This document shows, piece after piece, positions 7,275 through 15,869 of a stretch of 19,473 nucleotides of DNA (positions within the stretch are counted from its first letter, which is position 1; the number at the start of each line of letters is the position of its first letter). Source of the DNA: CAMLHP01 sp035707845 (GTDB lineage: Bacteria; Gemmatimonadota; Gemmatimonadetes; Gemmatimonadales; GWC2-71-9); assembly GCA_035707845.1 (NCBI GenBank), contig DASSTP010000078.1, forward strand, positions 1 through 19,473, read 5' to 3'. The notes below the pieces were generated by a model that saw only the letters and a list, made by a program, of their open reading frames with translations, was not told where the DNA came from and did not search any database. Position numbers and translations under genes: made by a program.

Positions 7275-8537
7275 ATGGTCAGGGCGATGGTCGTTGGCGC
7301 GCTGTGCGTGGCGGTGTCGGTGCAGGCCCAGGAGCCGGCCGACAGCCTGACGCTCACGCGCGACCAGGCGATCGCACAGGCGCTCGTGGGCAGTCCGCTG
7401 CTCGCGATCGCGCGAGAACAGGTAGCCCAGGTGCGGGCACAAGGCACCGAGGCGAGTGCGTTTCCCGACCCGGACATCGCGGCCGACTGGGCCGGGTTGT
7501 CAAGACCGTTCAAGCCCGGCAGCCGGACTGGTGCCGACGTGAGTGTCGGGCTCACGGTGCCATTTCCCCAGAAGCTGCTGATGCAGGGCGCGGCGGGACG
7601 GGCCTCGGTGCGCTCAGCCGAATTTGCCTACGAGCAGCAGCGGCAGGCGGTGGTGGCGGAGACCGCGCAGGCCTACGACGCGCTGCTGGTGGCGCTCCAG
7701 CATGGACGCGACCTGGCGCAGGCCCGCCAGCTCGCCGCCGACTTCCTGGAACGCACCGAGGCGCGCTTTGCCGGCGGCACCGTGCCCCGGCTGGATGTCA
7801 TCAAGGCTCGCGTCGAGCTGGCGCAGGCGGAGAACGATCGCATCGCCAATGAGCGCGACCAGGCCAACGCCCGGAGCGCGCTCAACCGTGCCATGGGGCG
7901 GCTGCTGCGGCTGCCGCTGCAGCCCGCCGACTCGCTCACCGTGCCGGCGCAACCTGCGCCGCTCGATTCACTGATTCCGGTCGCGCTGGCGCAGCGGCCC
8001 GAGCTGCGCGGCCTCGATGCGGACCGATCGAGTGCGCGCACCTCCGCTGCCATCGCCCAGCAGTATTTCCTGCCCGATCTCTCGCTGTCGCTCGAGAAGA
8101 ATGTGGTCTACGGTAGTGCCGACGAGTACACGCTCGGGCTGGGTTTTTCGCTGCCGCTCTTCTTCTGGAATCACCAGCGCGGGGAGGTGGCCGAGGCACG
8201 CCACCGGGTGCGCGAGCTCGATGCCGGCTATCGCGACTTGCAGGCCGGCGTCGAGCAGGATGTTCGCACTGCGTGGGCCTCCGCCGACGCCGCCGTCCGC
8301 CAGGCCACCTACCTCAGGGACGAGCTGGTGCCCGAAGCCCAGCATGCCTACGACGTGGTCTCCACGAGCTACGCCCTCGGCGGCTCGTCGGCGCTCGACG
8401 TGATCGATGCCCGCCGCACCCTGCTCGATGCCGAGAACCAGTATGCCGAGGCGCTCGGCGCCGCCAATGATGCGGTCTTCCAGCTCCGGCTCGCCATTGG
8501 CGAACCGGTGAGCGGAGCCGCTGGAGAATCCCGATGA
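7275..8537 (+). CDS. TolC-family outer-membrane efflux protein (CzcC/CusC type)
   Basis: 420 aa. An N-terminal signal peptide (MVRAMVVGALCVAVSVQA, cut before QEPAD) precedes a mature OEP-family protein with the expected internal duplication of long amphipathic helices and beta segments. Diagnostic parts include LTRDQAIAQALVGSPLLAIAREQVAQ in the first helix, ARFAGGTVPRLDVIKARVELAQAENDR in the first repeat, RPELRGLDADRSSA, and SYALGGSSALDVIDARRTLLDAENQYAEAL in the second repeat. No lipobox is seen. Such proteins form the trimeric duct through the outer membrane for an RND pump. The start has a GGAG ribosome site 6 nt upstream. The stop overlaps the next ATG (ATGA), so translation is coupled to the fusion-protein gene. 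Family is sure; the substrate is inferred from the RND partner. Confidence 0.92.
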   Translation: MVRAMVVGALCVAVSVQAQEPADSLTLTRDQAIAQALVGSPLLAIAREQVAQVRAQGTEASAFPDPDIAADWAGLSRPFKPGSRTGADVSVGLTVPFPQKLLMQGAAGRASVRSAEFAYEQQRQAVVAETAQAYDALLVALQHGRDLAQARQLAADFLERTEARFAGGTVPRLDVIKARVELAQAENDRIANERDQANARSALNRAMGRLLRLPLQPADSLTVPAQPAPLDSLIPVALAQRPELRGLDADRSSARTSAAIAQQYFLPDLSLSLEKNVVYGSADEYTLGLGFSLPLFFWNHQRGEVAEARHRVRELDAGYRDLQAGVEQDVRTAWASADAAVRQATYLRDELVPEAQHAYDVVSTSYALGGSSALDVIDARRTLLDAENQYAEALGAANDAVFQLRLAIGEPVSGAAGESR

Positions 8538-9682
8538 CCCGTATCCATCCCGCTCTCCTGCTCGCCCTGCTCGTCCTGCCCGCCCTGGCATGCAGTGATT
8601 CCCCCGGGGATGCCGCGGTGGACACGACCGCCGTGCGAAGCGACTCCCTCCGGCTGGTCGTGACGCCGGCACAGCGCCAGCGGCTTGATCTCATCGCGGT
8701 GGAGTCCACGTCGTATCGTCCCGTGATCGAAGTCACGGGGACGGTGGCGTTCGATGGCGACCAGGCCACTACCGTGCTCTCGCCCGTCTCCGGGCCCGTT
8801 ACCCGGGTGCTGGTTCAACCCGGTGACAGGGTCTCACGCGGACAGCCACTCGCCTATGTGACGTCGCCCGACTTTGCCGCCGCGGTGGCGGATTTCCGGA
8901 AGGCTGCGGCCGCCGAGCGCAACCTCAGTCGCATCGCCAGGCTCGACAGCGCGCTCTTTGCCAACGACGCGCTGGCGCGACGGGAGCTGGAGCAGGCGGA
9001 AACAGACGCACTCGCGGCGCATGCAGATCGTGAGGCGGCACTGGCGCAGCTTCGCGCACTCGGTGTCGACCAGGCGACACTGGCAAGGCTCGACGCCGGG
9101 CAGGACGTGAGTGTCGTTGAAGCGGCCATCCGGGCGCCGCTGGCCGGGACCGTAGTGGAGCGCCTCGTCAGCCCGGGCCAGCTGCTTGAGGCCGGCGCCA
9201 CCTCCGCCTTCACGGTGGCCAATCTCTCGCGCATGTGGGTCATGGCCAGCGTCTTCGAGTCCGACCTCCCGAGTGTGCGGTCGGGCGACGCCGCGCTGGT
9301 GAGGCTCACCAACCTCCCGGACACCATGATGGGCCGGGTGGACAACATTGCCGCCGAAGTCGATCCCGAGACCCGGGCCACCAGCGTGCGGATCGTGGTG
9401 CCCAATCCCGGGAACCTGCTCAAGAAGGACATGTACGTGCGCGTGACCCTCCGGTCGCGCCGACAGCGCGCCGGCATGCTGGTGCCGGTCAGCGCCGTGC
9501 TTCGCGATGACGATAATCGCCCGATTGTCTACGTCGCCGCCGACAGCCTCGGCTTCGAGCGACGGAGCATCACCCTCGGTACGCGCCAGGACAGCACGTA
9601 TGAGGTGACCGATGGACTCCAGCCGGGCGACCGCGTCGTGACGGAGGGCGGGCTCTTCCTGCAGTTCGCTGAGAGCCAGTGA
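8534..9682 (+). CDS. RND periplasmic adaptor / membrane-fusion lipoprotein (CzcB/CusB type)
   Basis: 382 aa. The N terminus is a lipoprotein signal with lipobox LPALAC (Cys20), so the adaptor is probably lipid-anchored facing the periplasm. Downstream are the family parts in order: beta-barrel entry (IEVTGTVAFDGDQ), the first lipoyl half (SPVSGPVTRVLVQPGDRVSRGQPL), an alpha-helical hairpin rich in Ala, Arg and Glu (about residues 115-190), the second lipoyl half (IRAPLAGTVVERLVSPGQLLEAG), the beta barrel (MWVMASVFESDLPSVRSG) and the membrane-proximal domain with TEGGLFLQF. The mature N terminus is Asp- and Ser-rich (SDSPGDAAVDTT) and lacks both the Met residues used by CusB for copper and the His-rich extension of CzcB. 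The gene overlaps both neighbours by 4 and 1 nt. Confidence 0.92.
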   Translation: MTRIHPALLLALLVLPALACSDSPGDAAVDTTAVRSDSLRLVVTPAQRQRLDLIAVESTSYRPVIEVTGTVAFDGDQATTVLSPVSGPVTRVLVQPGDRVSRGQPLAYVTSPDFAAAVADFRKAAAAERNLSRIARLDSALFANDALARRELEQAETDALAAHADREAALAQLRALGVDQATLARLDAGQDVSVVEAAIRAPLAGTVVERLVSPGQLLEAGATSAFTVANLSRMWVMASVFESDLPSVRSGDAALVRLTNLPDTMMGRVDNIAAEVDPETRATSVRIVVPNPGNLLKKDMYVRVTLRSRRQRAGMLVPVSAVLRDDDNRPIVYVAADSLGFERRSITLGTRQDSTYEVTDGLQPGDRVVTEGGLFLQFAESQ

Positions 9683-12600
9683 TGACGCCCGAGGAACGTC
9701 CGTCGCTCATCAACCGCATCGTCGCGGGCGCCCTCTCGCAAAGCTTCCTGGTGATGATGCTCGCGCTGATGCTGGTGGCGGGCGGACTATGGTCATTTTC
9801 CCGGCTGCCGGTGGACGCGTATCCGGACATCGCGCCGACGATGGTCGAAATCGTGACGCAGTGGCCCGGGCACGCTGCCGAGGAGGTGGAACGCCTCATT
9901 ACGGTGCCGCTCGAAGTGGAGATGAACGGCCTGCCGCGGCTGGAAGTGGTACGCTCGGTGTCGCTCTATGGACTCTCCGACGTCACGCTCACCTTCGAGG
10001 ACGGGACCGACGACTATTTCTCCCGCCAGCAGACCTTCGAGCGGCTGCCGGGTGTGGACCTGCCGGAGGGGGCCGAGAGCGAGGTCGTCCCGCTCACGTC
10101 GCCGTCGGGGCTGGTCTATCGCTACGTGCTGGACCGCCCCGACCGCTCGGCCTTGGAGCTCAAGAACCTCAACGACTGGGTGATCGGCAAGGCCTACAAG
10201 GCGGTGCCTGGCGTGGCCGACATGTCCGCCATGGGCGGCGAGACGATGCAGTACCAGGCCCAACTCGATCCCGACCGGCTGGCGTCGGCCGGGGTGTCCG
10301 TCGGCGACGTCATGGACGCGCTGGCCAACAACAACGGCAACGCAGGCGGCGGGTTCTACTCGGAGGGAGGCCAGTTCTACTACATCCGGGGACTGGCGCG
10401 CCTGCGGACGGTGGAGGACATCGGGAACGTGGTCGTAGCGGTCAAGAATGGCACGCCGGTGCTCGTGCGAGATCTTGGCTCGGTCGAGATTGGCCATGCG
10501 CCGAGGCTGGGCCAGTTCGGGTTCAACGACCGGGACGACGCGGTGGAAGGCGTGGTGGTGATGCGCCGGGGGGAGCAGGCGCAGGATGTGCTCAAGGGCG
10601 TCGAGGCGAAGACCCGGGAGCTGAACGACTCCATCCTGCCCAGGGACGTCCGCATCCGGCCGTTCTACGACCGCAGCGACCTGGTGCACCTCACCACCCG
10701 TACGGTGGAAGACAACCTGCTGCGCGGCATCCTGCTCGTCGTGGTGATCCTGATCTTCTTTCTCTACGACGTGCGCTCCGGGTTGATCGTCGCCACGGCC
10801 ATTCCGCTGGCCCTCCTGTTCGCGTTCATCTGCCTGGACCTGCGGCACATCCCCGCCAACCTGCTCTCCATCGGTGCGATCGATTTCGGCATCCTGGTGG
10901 ACGGCGCCGTGGTCATGGTGGAGAACATCCACCGTCACCTCGCCGAGCGATACGGAACCAAGTTCGGCATCCGGGACGTCATCACTGCGGCGGCGGCGGA
11001 GGTGGACCGGCCCATCTTCTATGCCATTGCGGTCATCGTGGTGAGCTTCCTGCCCATTTATGTGCTCAATGGCCCGTCCGGCAAGCTCTTCAAGCCGATG
11101 GCCGATACCACGATCTTCGCGCTGGTCGGGTCGCTGGTGGTGACCCTGGCGCTCCTGCCCGTGCTGTGCGCCTGGTTTCTGAAGCACGGCGTGCGAGAGC
11201 GGCGGAATCCGGGTTACGAGTGGATCAAGGAGCGATACGCGCGCGGCCTGGACTGGTGCCTCGCCCGCCCATGGCTCACGACGGCCGGCACCGTGGTGGT
11301 CTTCGTGGCATCGCTGGCACTGCTGCCGTTCATCGGCGCCGAATTCATGCCTCACCTGGACGAAGGAGCACTCTGGGTGCGAGCCACGATGCCGTATACC
11401 ATCTCGTTCGACGAGTCGTCGAAGATCGTTCCCGAAATCCGGGATGTGCTGCGTGCCTTTCCACAGGTGACGGTCGTGGCTTCGGAGCATGGTCGCCCCG
11501 ACGACGGCACCGATCCGACCGGTTTTTTCAATGCCGAGTTCTACGTCGGACTCAAGCCCTACAAGGACTGGGATGGGCCGATCCGCACCAAGGCCCAACT
11601 GATTGATTCCGTCGACGTGCTGCTCGGGCGCTTTCCGGGCATCACCTTCAATTACACCCAGCCCGCCGAAGACGCCGTGGATGAGGCAGAGACGGGGCTC
11701 AAGAGCGCGCTTGACGTCAAGGTTTTCGGGCCCGATCTCGATGTACTCGAGCAGAAGGCTCGGCAAATCAAGGCGGTGCTCGGCGGCGTCAGGGGGATGG
11801 ATCACCTGACGGTAGTACAGGAACTGGGCCAGCCCGCGCTCACGGTCGAGGTGGACCGGGCGCGCATCGCGCGGTACGGCATCAATGCCGGCGACATCAA
11901 TAGCCTGCTCGAAGCGGCGGTGGGAGGCGCCGTGGCCACCGAGGTGGCGCAGGGCGAGCGATTGTATGATCTGGTCGTCCGGCTCCAGCCGCAGTTCCGC
12001 GAGAGCCCGGAGGCCATCGGCAACATCCGGGTTCCCGCGCCGGATGGCGAGCGGATTCCCCTCAAGGACCTGGCGAACATCCAGATTTCCAACGGGGCAT
12101 CGTTCATCTATCGACAGGACAATTCCCGTTTCATCGGCGTGCAGTATTCGGTGGAGGGCAGGGACCTGGCGAGCGCCGTGCATGACGGCCAGGAGGCCGT
12201 GCGCCGAGCGGTCACGCTGCCGGCCGGCTACCGGATTGTGTGGGGCGGCGAGTATCAGCAGTACACGGCGTCCCGGGCCCAGCTGCGGCTCATCCTGCCG
12301 CTCACGCTGCTGGTGATCTTCCTGCTGCTCTTTGCGCTGTACGGCAACTTCAAGTTTCCACTCATCACCGTGGCGGGCGTGGTGCTGTCCGCGCCGGTCG
12401 GCGGGCTGCTCATGCTGTGGATCACCGGCACGCCATTCTCCGTCTCGTCAGGCATTGGATTCCTGGCGCTGTTCGGCGTGTCGGTGCAGACCGCGGTAGT
12501 CTATATCTCCTATGCCAACGAACTGCGGAAGGGCGGCGCCGGCATCATGAGCGCCACCCGCGATGCCGCCGTCCTGCGGCTCCGTCCCATCATGATGACG

Positions 12601-12783
12601 GCGCTGGTGGCAGCCCTGGGCCTGCTTCCGGCCGCCTTCTCATATGGGGTCGGCTCGGACTCCCAGCGCCCGTTTGCGCTGGTGATCGTTGGTGGCCTGA
12701 TCTCCCGCCTGCTGATCAGCGTGTTCGCCATGCCGGCGCTGTACCAGATCGTGGCGCGGGAAGGGGATCGGTTGGAGGTGTGA
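9682..12783 (+). CDS. Heavy-metal efflux RND transporter, CzcA/CnrA type
   Basis: 1033 aa inner-membrane proton antiporter, the usual length for heavy-metal RND pumps. TM1 is near residues 20-38, the first large periplasmic loop follows, then TM2-TM6 from about residue 345. The TM4 motif IDFGILVDGAVVMVENIHR carries Asp401, Asp407 and Glu414, matching the D-D-E proton-relay set of CzcA-class pumps in spacing and number and unlike the monovalent CusA class. The second periplasmic loop has GRPDDGTDPTGFFNAEFYV, also seen in CnrA/CzcA-like proteins. The second TM block runs from LILPLTLLVIFLLLFALYG to the end. Efflux of divalent cations (Co, Zn, Ni, Cd) is the best inference; the exact metal is open. 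ATG at 9682 overlaps the upstream stop by 1 nt (TGATG); GTG at 9679 is an alternative start giving a GTGA overlap. Confidence 0.93.
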   Translation: MTPEERPSLINRIVAGALSQSFLVMMLALMLVAGGLWSFSRLPVDAYPDIAPTMVEIVTQWPGHAAEEVERLITVPLEVEMNGLPRLEVVRSVSLYGLSDVTLTFEDGTDDYFSRQQTFERLPGVDLPEGAESEVVPLTSPSGLVYRYVLDRPDRSALELKNLNDWVIGKAYKAVPGVADMSAMGGETMQYQAQLDPDRLASAGVSVGDVMDALANNNGNAGGGFYSEGGQFYYIRGLARLRTVEDIGNVVVAVKNGTPVLVRDLGSVEIGHAPRLGQFGFNDRDDAVEGVVVMRRGEQAQDVLKGVEAKTRELNDSILPRDVRIRPFYDRSDLVHLTTRTVEDNLLRGILLVVVILIFFLYDVRSGLIVATAIPLALLFAFICLDLRHIPANLLSIGAIDFGILVDGAVVMVENIHRHLAERYGTKFGIRDVITAAAAEVDRPIFYAIAVIVVSFLPIYVLNGPSGKLFKPMADTTIFALVGSLVVTLALLPVLCAWFLKHGVRERRNPGYEWIKERYARGLDWCLARPWLTTAGTVVVFVASLALLPFIGAEFMPHLDEGALWVRATMPYTISFDESSKIVPEIRDVLRAFPQVTVVASEHGRPDDGTDPTGFFNAEFYVGLKPYKDWDGPIRTKAQLIDSVDVLLGRFPGITFNYTQPAEDAVDEAETGLKSALDVKVFGPDLDVLEQKARQIKAVLGGVRGMDHLTVVQELGQPALTVEVDRARIARYGINAGDINSLLEAAVGGAVATEVAQGERLYDLVVRLQPQFRESPEAIGNIRVPAPDGERIPLKDLANIQISNGASFIYRQDNSRFIGVQYSVEGRDLASAVHDGQEAVRRAVTLPAGYRIVWGGEYQQYTASRAQLRLILPLTLLVIFLLLFALYGNFKFPLITVAGVVLSAPVGGLLMLWITGTPFSVSSGIGFLALFGVSVQTAVVYISYANELRKGGAGIMSATRDAAVLRLRPIMMTALVAALGLLPAAFSYGVGSDSQRPFALVIVGGLISRLLISVFAMPALYQIVAREGDRLEV

Positions 12784-12784
12784 G

Positions 12785-12820
12785 GGGCAGGATGGGCAGG
12801 ATGGGCCAGATGGGCACGTG
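12785..12820. repeat. Left arm of a 9-bp unit array (GGGCAGGAT)
   Basis: Four nonads directly after the RND gene stop: GGGCAGGAT twice, GGGCCAGAT, GGGCACGTG. The first three can pair with the CCCGCCCAT units at 12839-12883, with one A-C mismatch per unit. A hairpin of this kind would form at the 3' end of the efflux mRNA. Confidence 0.88.
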
Positions 12821-12838
12821 ATGCCGGGCTAGCTTGGG

Positions 12839-12919
12839 CCCGCCCATCCCGCCCATCCCGCCCATCCCGCCCATCCCGCCCATCCTGGCCGTCTTGACCG
12901 CCCTGTCCGTCCTGGCTAC
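12839..12919. repeat. Right arm of the 9-bp unit array, grading into the rpsL promoter
   Basis: Five exact CCCGCCCAT nonads (12839-12883) are followed in the same 9-bp phase by CCTGGCCGT, CTTGACCGC, CCTGTCCGT and CCTGGCTAC. The degenerate units contain the -35 (TTGACC) and the start of the -10 (TACACT) of rpsL. Confidence 0.9.
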
Positions 12920-12922
12920 ACT
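12894..12922 (+). promoter_or_regulatory. Promoter of rpsL-rpsG
   Basis: TTGACC (12894-12899), a 17-nt spacer, then TACACT (12917-12922): close to the sigma70-type consensus with ideal spacing, 53 nt upstream of the rpsL ATG. It is the only good promoter between the RND gene and rpsL. Confidence 0.8.
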
Positions 12923-12975
12923 TCCCGGTCTCTCCCGGAACAGGCCGGGGGCAAGTCAAGCACCGAAGCAGGGAT

Positions 12976-13352
<377 letters not shown>

Positions 13353-13356
<4 letters not shown>

Positions 13357-13823
13357 GCCGGCGCAACAAGGCGGTCAAGCGGATCGTCCCGCCGGATCCC
13401 CGGTTCGACAGCCAGACGGTCTCCAAGTTCGTCAGCAACCTGACCTATGATGGCAAGAAGAGCACCGCCGAGCGGATCTTCTACGATGCCATGGACATGA
13501 TCGAGGAGCGCACCGGCCAGGCCGGCGTGGCGGTCTTCAAGCAGGCGGTGAACAACGCCAAGCCGGCCGTGGAAGTGAAGAGCCGTCGGGTGGGTGGCGC
13601 CTCGCTCCAGGTGCCGGTGGAAGTGCGGCCCGAGCGTCGCACGGCGCTGGCCATGCGCTGGCTGATCAGCTTCTCGCGCGCCCGCACCGAGAAGACCATG
13701 GCGGAGCGGCTTGCCGCCGAGCTCATCCTCGCCTCCAAGGGCGAGGGCAACACCATCAAGAAGAAGGATGATACGCACCGGATGGCCGAGGCCAACCGCG
13801 CGTTCTCGCATTATCGGTGGTAA
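13353..13823 (+). CDS. rpsG: Small ribosomal subunit protein S7
   Basis: 156 aa, the standard length. S7 text includes SRRNKAVKR, PDPRFDSQTVSKFVSNLTYDGKKSTAERIFYDAM, KPAVEVKSRRVGGASLQVPVEVRPERR, ALAMRWL and KGEGNTIKKKDDTHRMAEANRAFSHYRW. S7 nucleates assembly of the 30S head. It starts with GTG, forming a GTGA overlap with the rpsL stop, so it depends on translational coupling. In other bacteria S7 represses its operon by binding near the rpsL-rpsG junction, but the 4-nt overlap here leaves no intergenic RNA for such a site. The gene is followed at once by a palindrome and a terminator, which cut it off from fusA. Confidence 0.98.
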
Positions 13824-13848
13824 TGTAGGGGCGGCTTGCAGCCGCCCC
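13824..13848. repeat. TGTAGGGGCGGC-type palindrome after rpsG
   Basis: Begins at the first base after the rpsG stop. A 9-bp stem (13828-13836 with 13840-13848) closes a 3-nt loop. It shares the TGTAGGGGCGGC lead and the stem with the element after rpoC (5722-5746), and as there it is followed shortly by a true terminator. Confidence 0.75.
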
Positions 13849-13857
13849 ATCGTCGAG

Positions 13858-13883
13858 AGGGCGGCCGAATGGCCGCCCTTTTT
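13858..13883 (+). terminator. Intrinsic terminator of rpsL-rpsG
   Basis: Stem AGGGCGGCC (13858-13866) pairs with GGCCGCCCT (13871-13879) around a GAAT loop, ending in five T (13879-13883). The stem is identical to that of the terminator at 18085-18110. The stretch 13884-13983 after it holds no gene or repeat that I can see. Confidence 0.9.
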
Positions 13884-13983
13884 CGTGGGAGCTCAGGCCA
13901 CCAGCCACACCGGTCACGCCTTGTCCGGACCAGGTGGCGCCGCGGGGCTGGCTCGCGATGGTATCGGCGGTAGGTTCCTGTCC

Positions 13984-15060
13984 ATGCGCGCTGACTACCT
14001 GCGGCGGCGAGCCCGCGTCTGGCTCCTGGGTCTCCTCGCGTGGACTCTCCTCGGCCTGCTCTCGGCTACCCAGAATGCCACCTGGCGGGCGTACGGCGGC
14101 CGCCCTGTTCATTGGGACGTCATCCTTCCCGTTCCACTTGCCGACTGGCTTACATGCGGCCTGTTCACGCCGGGCTTCGTCTGGATGGCAGCGCGATTTC
14201 CCATCCGAGGCGAACGCTGGTGGGCCCAGGTGCCGGCGCACCTTGCGGCGTCGGTCGCCTTCGTCCTGTTGAAGGTGACGCTCTTCGCGCCCATCCTCGC
14301 CCGGCTGGACCCGAGCGACACCGCCACCTGGTCGAGCGTCCTGGCCCGTGGTTTCTACGCCGACCTGCTCGCCTACTGGGCCGCGGTGGGCGTGATCCAC
14401 GCCATCATGTATTACCGGGAGTCGCGCGCCCGCCAGTTCGAGGCCATGCGGCTGGACCACGCCCTCCGCGCGGCGGAACTGGAGAACCTCCGGGCCCAGC
14501 TCCAGCCCCATTTCCTGTTCAACACGCTGCAGTCCATCTCGACCTTGCTCCACCGCGACCCGATCGCGGCGGACCGCATGCTGGCCGACCTGGCTGGCCT
14601 GCTGCGCCTGTCATTGCAGCACAGTGCGGCGCAGGAGGTGCCGCTGCGCGACGAGCTGGCATTCCTTGAGCGGTATCTCGACATCATGCGTACGCGCCTG
14701 GGTGACCACGTCGTCATCACGGTGGAGCCGGAGCCGGAAGTGCTGGACGCGATGGTGCCAAGTCTCGTCCTCCAGCCGCTGGTGGAGAACGCGATCCGCC
14801 ACGGCCTTGCCGGCCGCAGCGAGCAGGGACAGGTCGGTGTCCGCGCGACACGGCAGAACGGCGTCCTGCACCTGGAGGTGTGGGACGACGGCCCTGGCCT
14901 GTCTGCCCTTTCGGCTGGCGAACGCAACGGGATCGGCCTCACCAACACCCGTGAGCGCCTCTCGCGCCTCTATGGACCGAAGAGCAGCATCGAGACCGTC
15001 GCCATGCCGGGCCGGGGGCATACCGTCCGGGTGAGCGTGCCATATCGGACGACTCCATGA
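13984..15060 (+). CDS. LytS/YehU-type sensor histidine kinase
   Basis: 358 aa from the ATG at 13984. The N-terminal half has four hydrophobic segments (about residues 10-28, 44-70, 80-105 and 118-140) and no recognisable extracellular ligand domain. A short helix leads into the His_kinase block ELENLRAQLQPHFLFNTLQSI with the phospho-acceptor His176. The HATPase part has an N-box LVENAIRHGL (Asn269), a G1 box WDDGPGL (residues 300-306) and a G2 box GIGLTNTRERL (from 316). It would phosphorylate the LytTR regulator encoded next, whose ATG overlaps this stop (ATGA). The frame stays open upstream into rpsG, but the terminator and the lack of a ribosome site there make 13984 the best start. The start has only a weak GGTAGG; TAGGTT at 13971-13976 could be a -10 for a near-leaderless mRNA. 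The signal sensed is unknown. Confidence 0.9.
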   Translation: MRADYLRRRARVWLLGLLAWTLLGLLSATQNATWRAYGGRPVHWDVILPVPLADWLTCGLFTPGFVWMAARFPIRGERWWAQVPAHLAASVAFVLLKVTLFAPILARLDPSDTATWSSVLARGFYADLLAYWAAVGVIHAIMYYRESRARQFEAMRLDHALRAAELENLRAQLQPHFLFNTLQSISTLLHRDPIAADRMLADLAGLLRLSLQHSAAQEVPLRDELAFLERYLDIMRTRLGDHVVITVEPEPEVLDAMVPSLVLQPLVENAIRHGLAGRSEQGQVGVRATRQNGVLHLEVWDDGPGLSALSAGERNGIGLTNTRERLSRLYGPKSSIETVAMPGRGHTVRVSVPYRTTP

Positions 15061-15815
15061 CCGGAATCCGCGCGCTCATCGTGGATGACGAAGCCTTGGC
15101 CCGCGAGCGCATCCGCACCTTGCTCGCCGTCGCGCCCGACGTATCCGTCGTCGGCGAATGTACGGGGGGCCGCGAGGCGGTCGAGGCGGTGCTGGCCCAG
15201 CGGCCCGACCTGATGTTCCTCGACGTGCAGATGCCTGACCTGGATGGCTTCGGCGTGCTGGAAGCCGTGGCCGGCGACTGGATGCCCGCCGTCGTCTTCG
15301 TCACGGCGTACGACGAGTATGCCCTCCGCGCCTTCGACGTGCACGCGCTGGACTACGTGCTCAAGCCGATCGAGCCCGACCGGTTTGCCCGGGCGCTGGC
15401 GCAGGTTCGTGCCCGTCTCGGCGACGCCAGGGACCAGCGCCTCGTCGACCTGCTCGATGCCCTGGCTCGGCGGGAGACGCCGCTGGATCGTGTCGTGATC
15501 CGGACGCGCGATCGGGTCTCGCTCCTGAAACCGGGCGACATCGACTGGATTGAAGCCGACGGCAAGCGCGTCCGCCTGCACGTGGGCCGCGAGACCCACG
15601 TGGTCCGGCAGCAGCTGGGGAACCTCGAGCGCCGGCTGGCCGGCCACGGGTTCGTGCGGGTGCATCGGTCGGCCATCGTCAACGTGGACCGGATCCGGCA
15701 CCTGGAACCCTGGTTCCACGGCGAGTATGTAATCCTGCTCGCCGACGGCACCAGGCTCACCTCGAGCGCCGCCCACAGCGAGGCCCTGCACCGGATGATT
15801 CAGGGCGCGCCGTAG
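15057..15815 (+). CDS. LytTR-family response regulator
   Basis: 252 aa. The receiver domain (residues 1-120) has acidic residues Asp10, Asp11 and Glu12, phospho-acceptor Asp56 in FLDVQMPDLDG, Thr83 in FVTAYDEYALRAF and Lys103 in LKPIEP. After a linker, residues about 145-248 form a LytTR DNA-binding domain, recognised by DRVSLLKPGDIDWIEADGKRVRLHV, FVRVHRSAIVNVDRIRHLEP and the GEYVILLADGTRLTSS end. This pairing with a LytS-type kinase is the classic AlgR/LytR layout. Target sites would be two imperfect direct repeats upstream of regulated promoters; none was identified with confidence. The next genes, or a distant locus, could be the targets. Confidence 0.94.
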   Translation: MTGIRALIVDDEALARERIRTLLAVAPDVSVVGECTGGREAVEAVLAQRPDLMFLDVQMPDLDGFGVLEAVAGDWMPAVVFVTAYDEYALRAFDVHALDYVLKPIEPDRFARALAQVRARLGDARDQRLVDLLDALARRETPLDRVVIRTRDRVSLLKPGDIDWIEADGKRVRLHVGRETHVVRQQLGNLERRLAGHGFVRVHRSAIVNVDRIRHLEPWFHGEYVILLADGTRLTSSAAHSEALHRMIQGAP

Positions 15816-15834
15816 CCAGTTCAGGCCCCTTCTG

Positions 15835-15863
15835 TTGTGCCGGGAATCACCGTGGCGTAGCGT
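15835..15863 (+). promoter_or_regulatory. Promoter giving a leaderless transcript of the lumazine-binding-like gene
   Basis: TTGTGC (15835-15840), a 17-nt spacer, then TAGCGT (15858-15863), ending 6 nt before the ATG at 15870. This is the same -10-to-ATG distance as at 6855-6867. No Shine-Dalgarno sequence precedes the ATG. Confidence 0.5.
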
Positions 15864-15869
15864 GGTCGC

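Noticed and set aside
9793..12183. 796-codon open frame on the - strand opposite the RND gene
   Set aside because: The translation is His/Asp/Gln/Arg-rich low-complexity text typical of antisense to a GC-rich membrane-protein gene; the + strand protein is clear.
12785..12919. CRISPR array
   Set aside because: Units of 9 bp are contiguous with no spacers, and no cas genes are near. The same applies to the 7- and 8-bp arrays.
13711..13983. Upstream extension of the histidine kinase frame into rpsG
   Set aside because: It would overlap rpsG and cross its terminator. The predicted residues are Arg/Ser/Pro-rich shadow text, and membrane segments begin only after ATG 13984.
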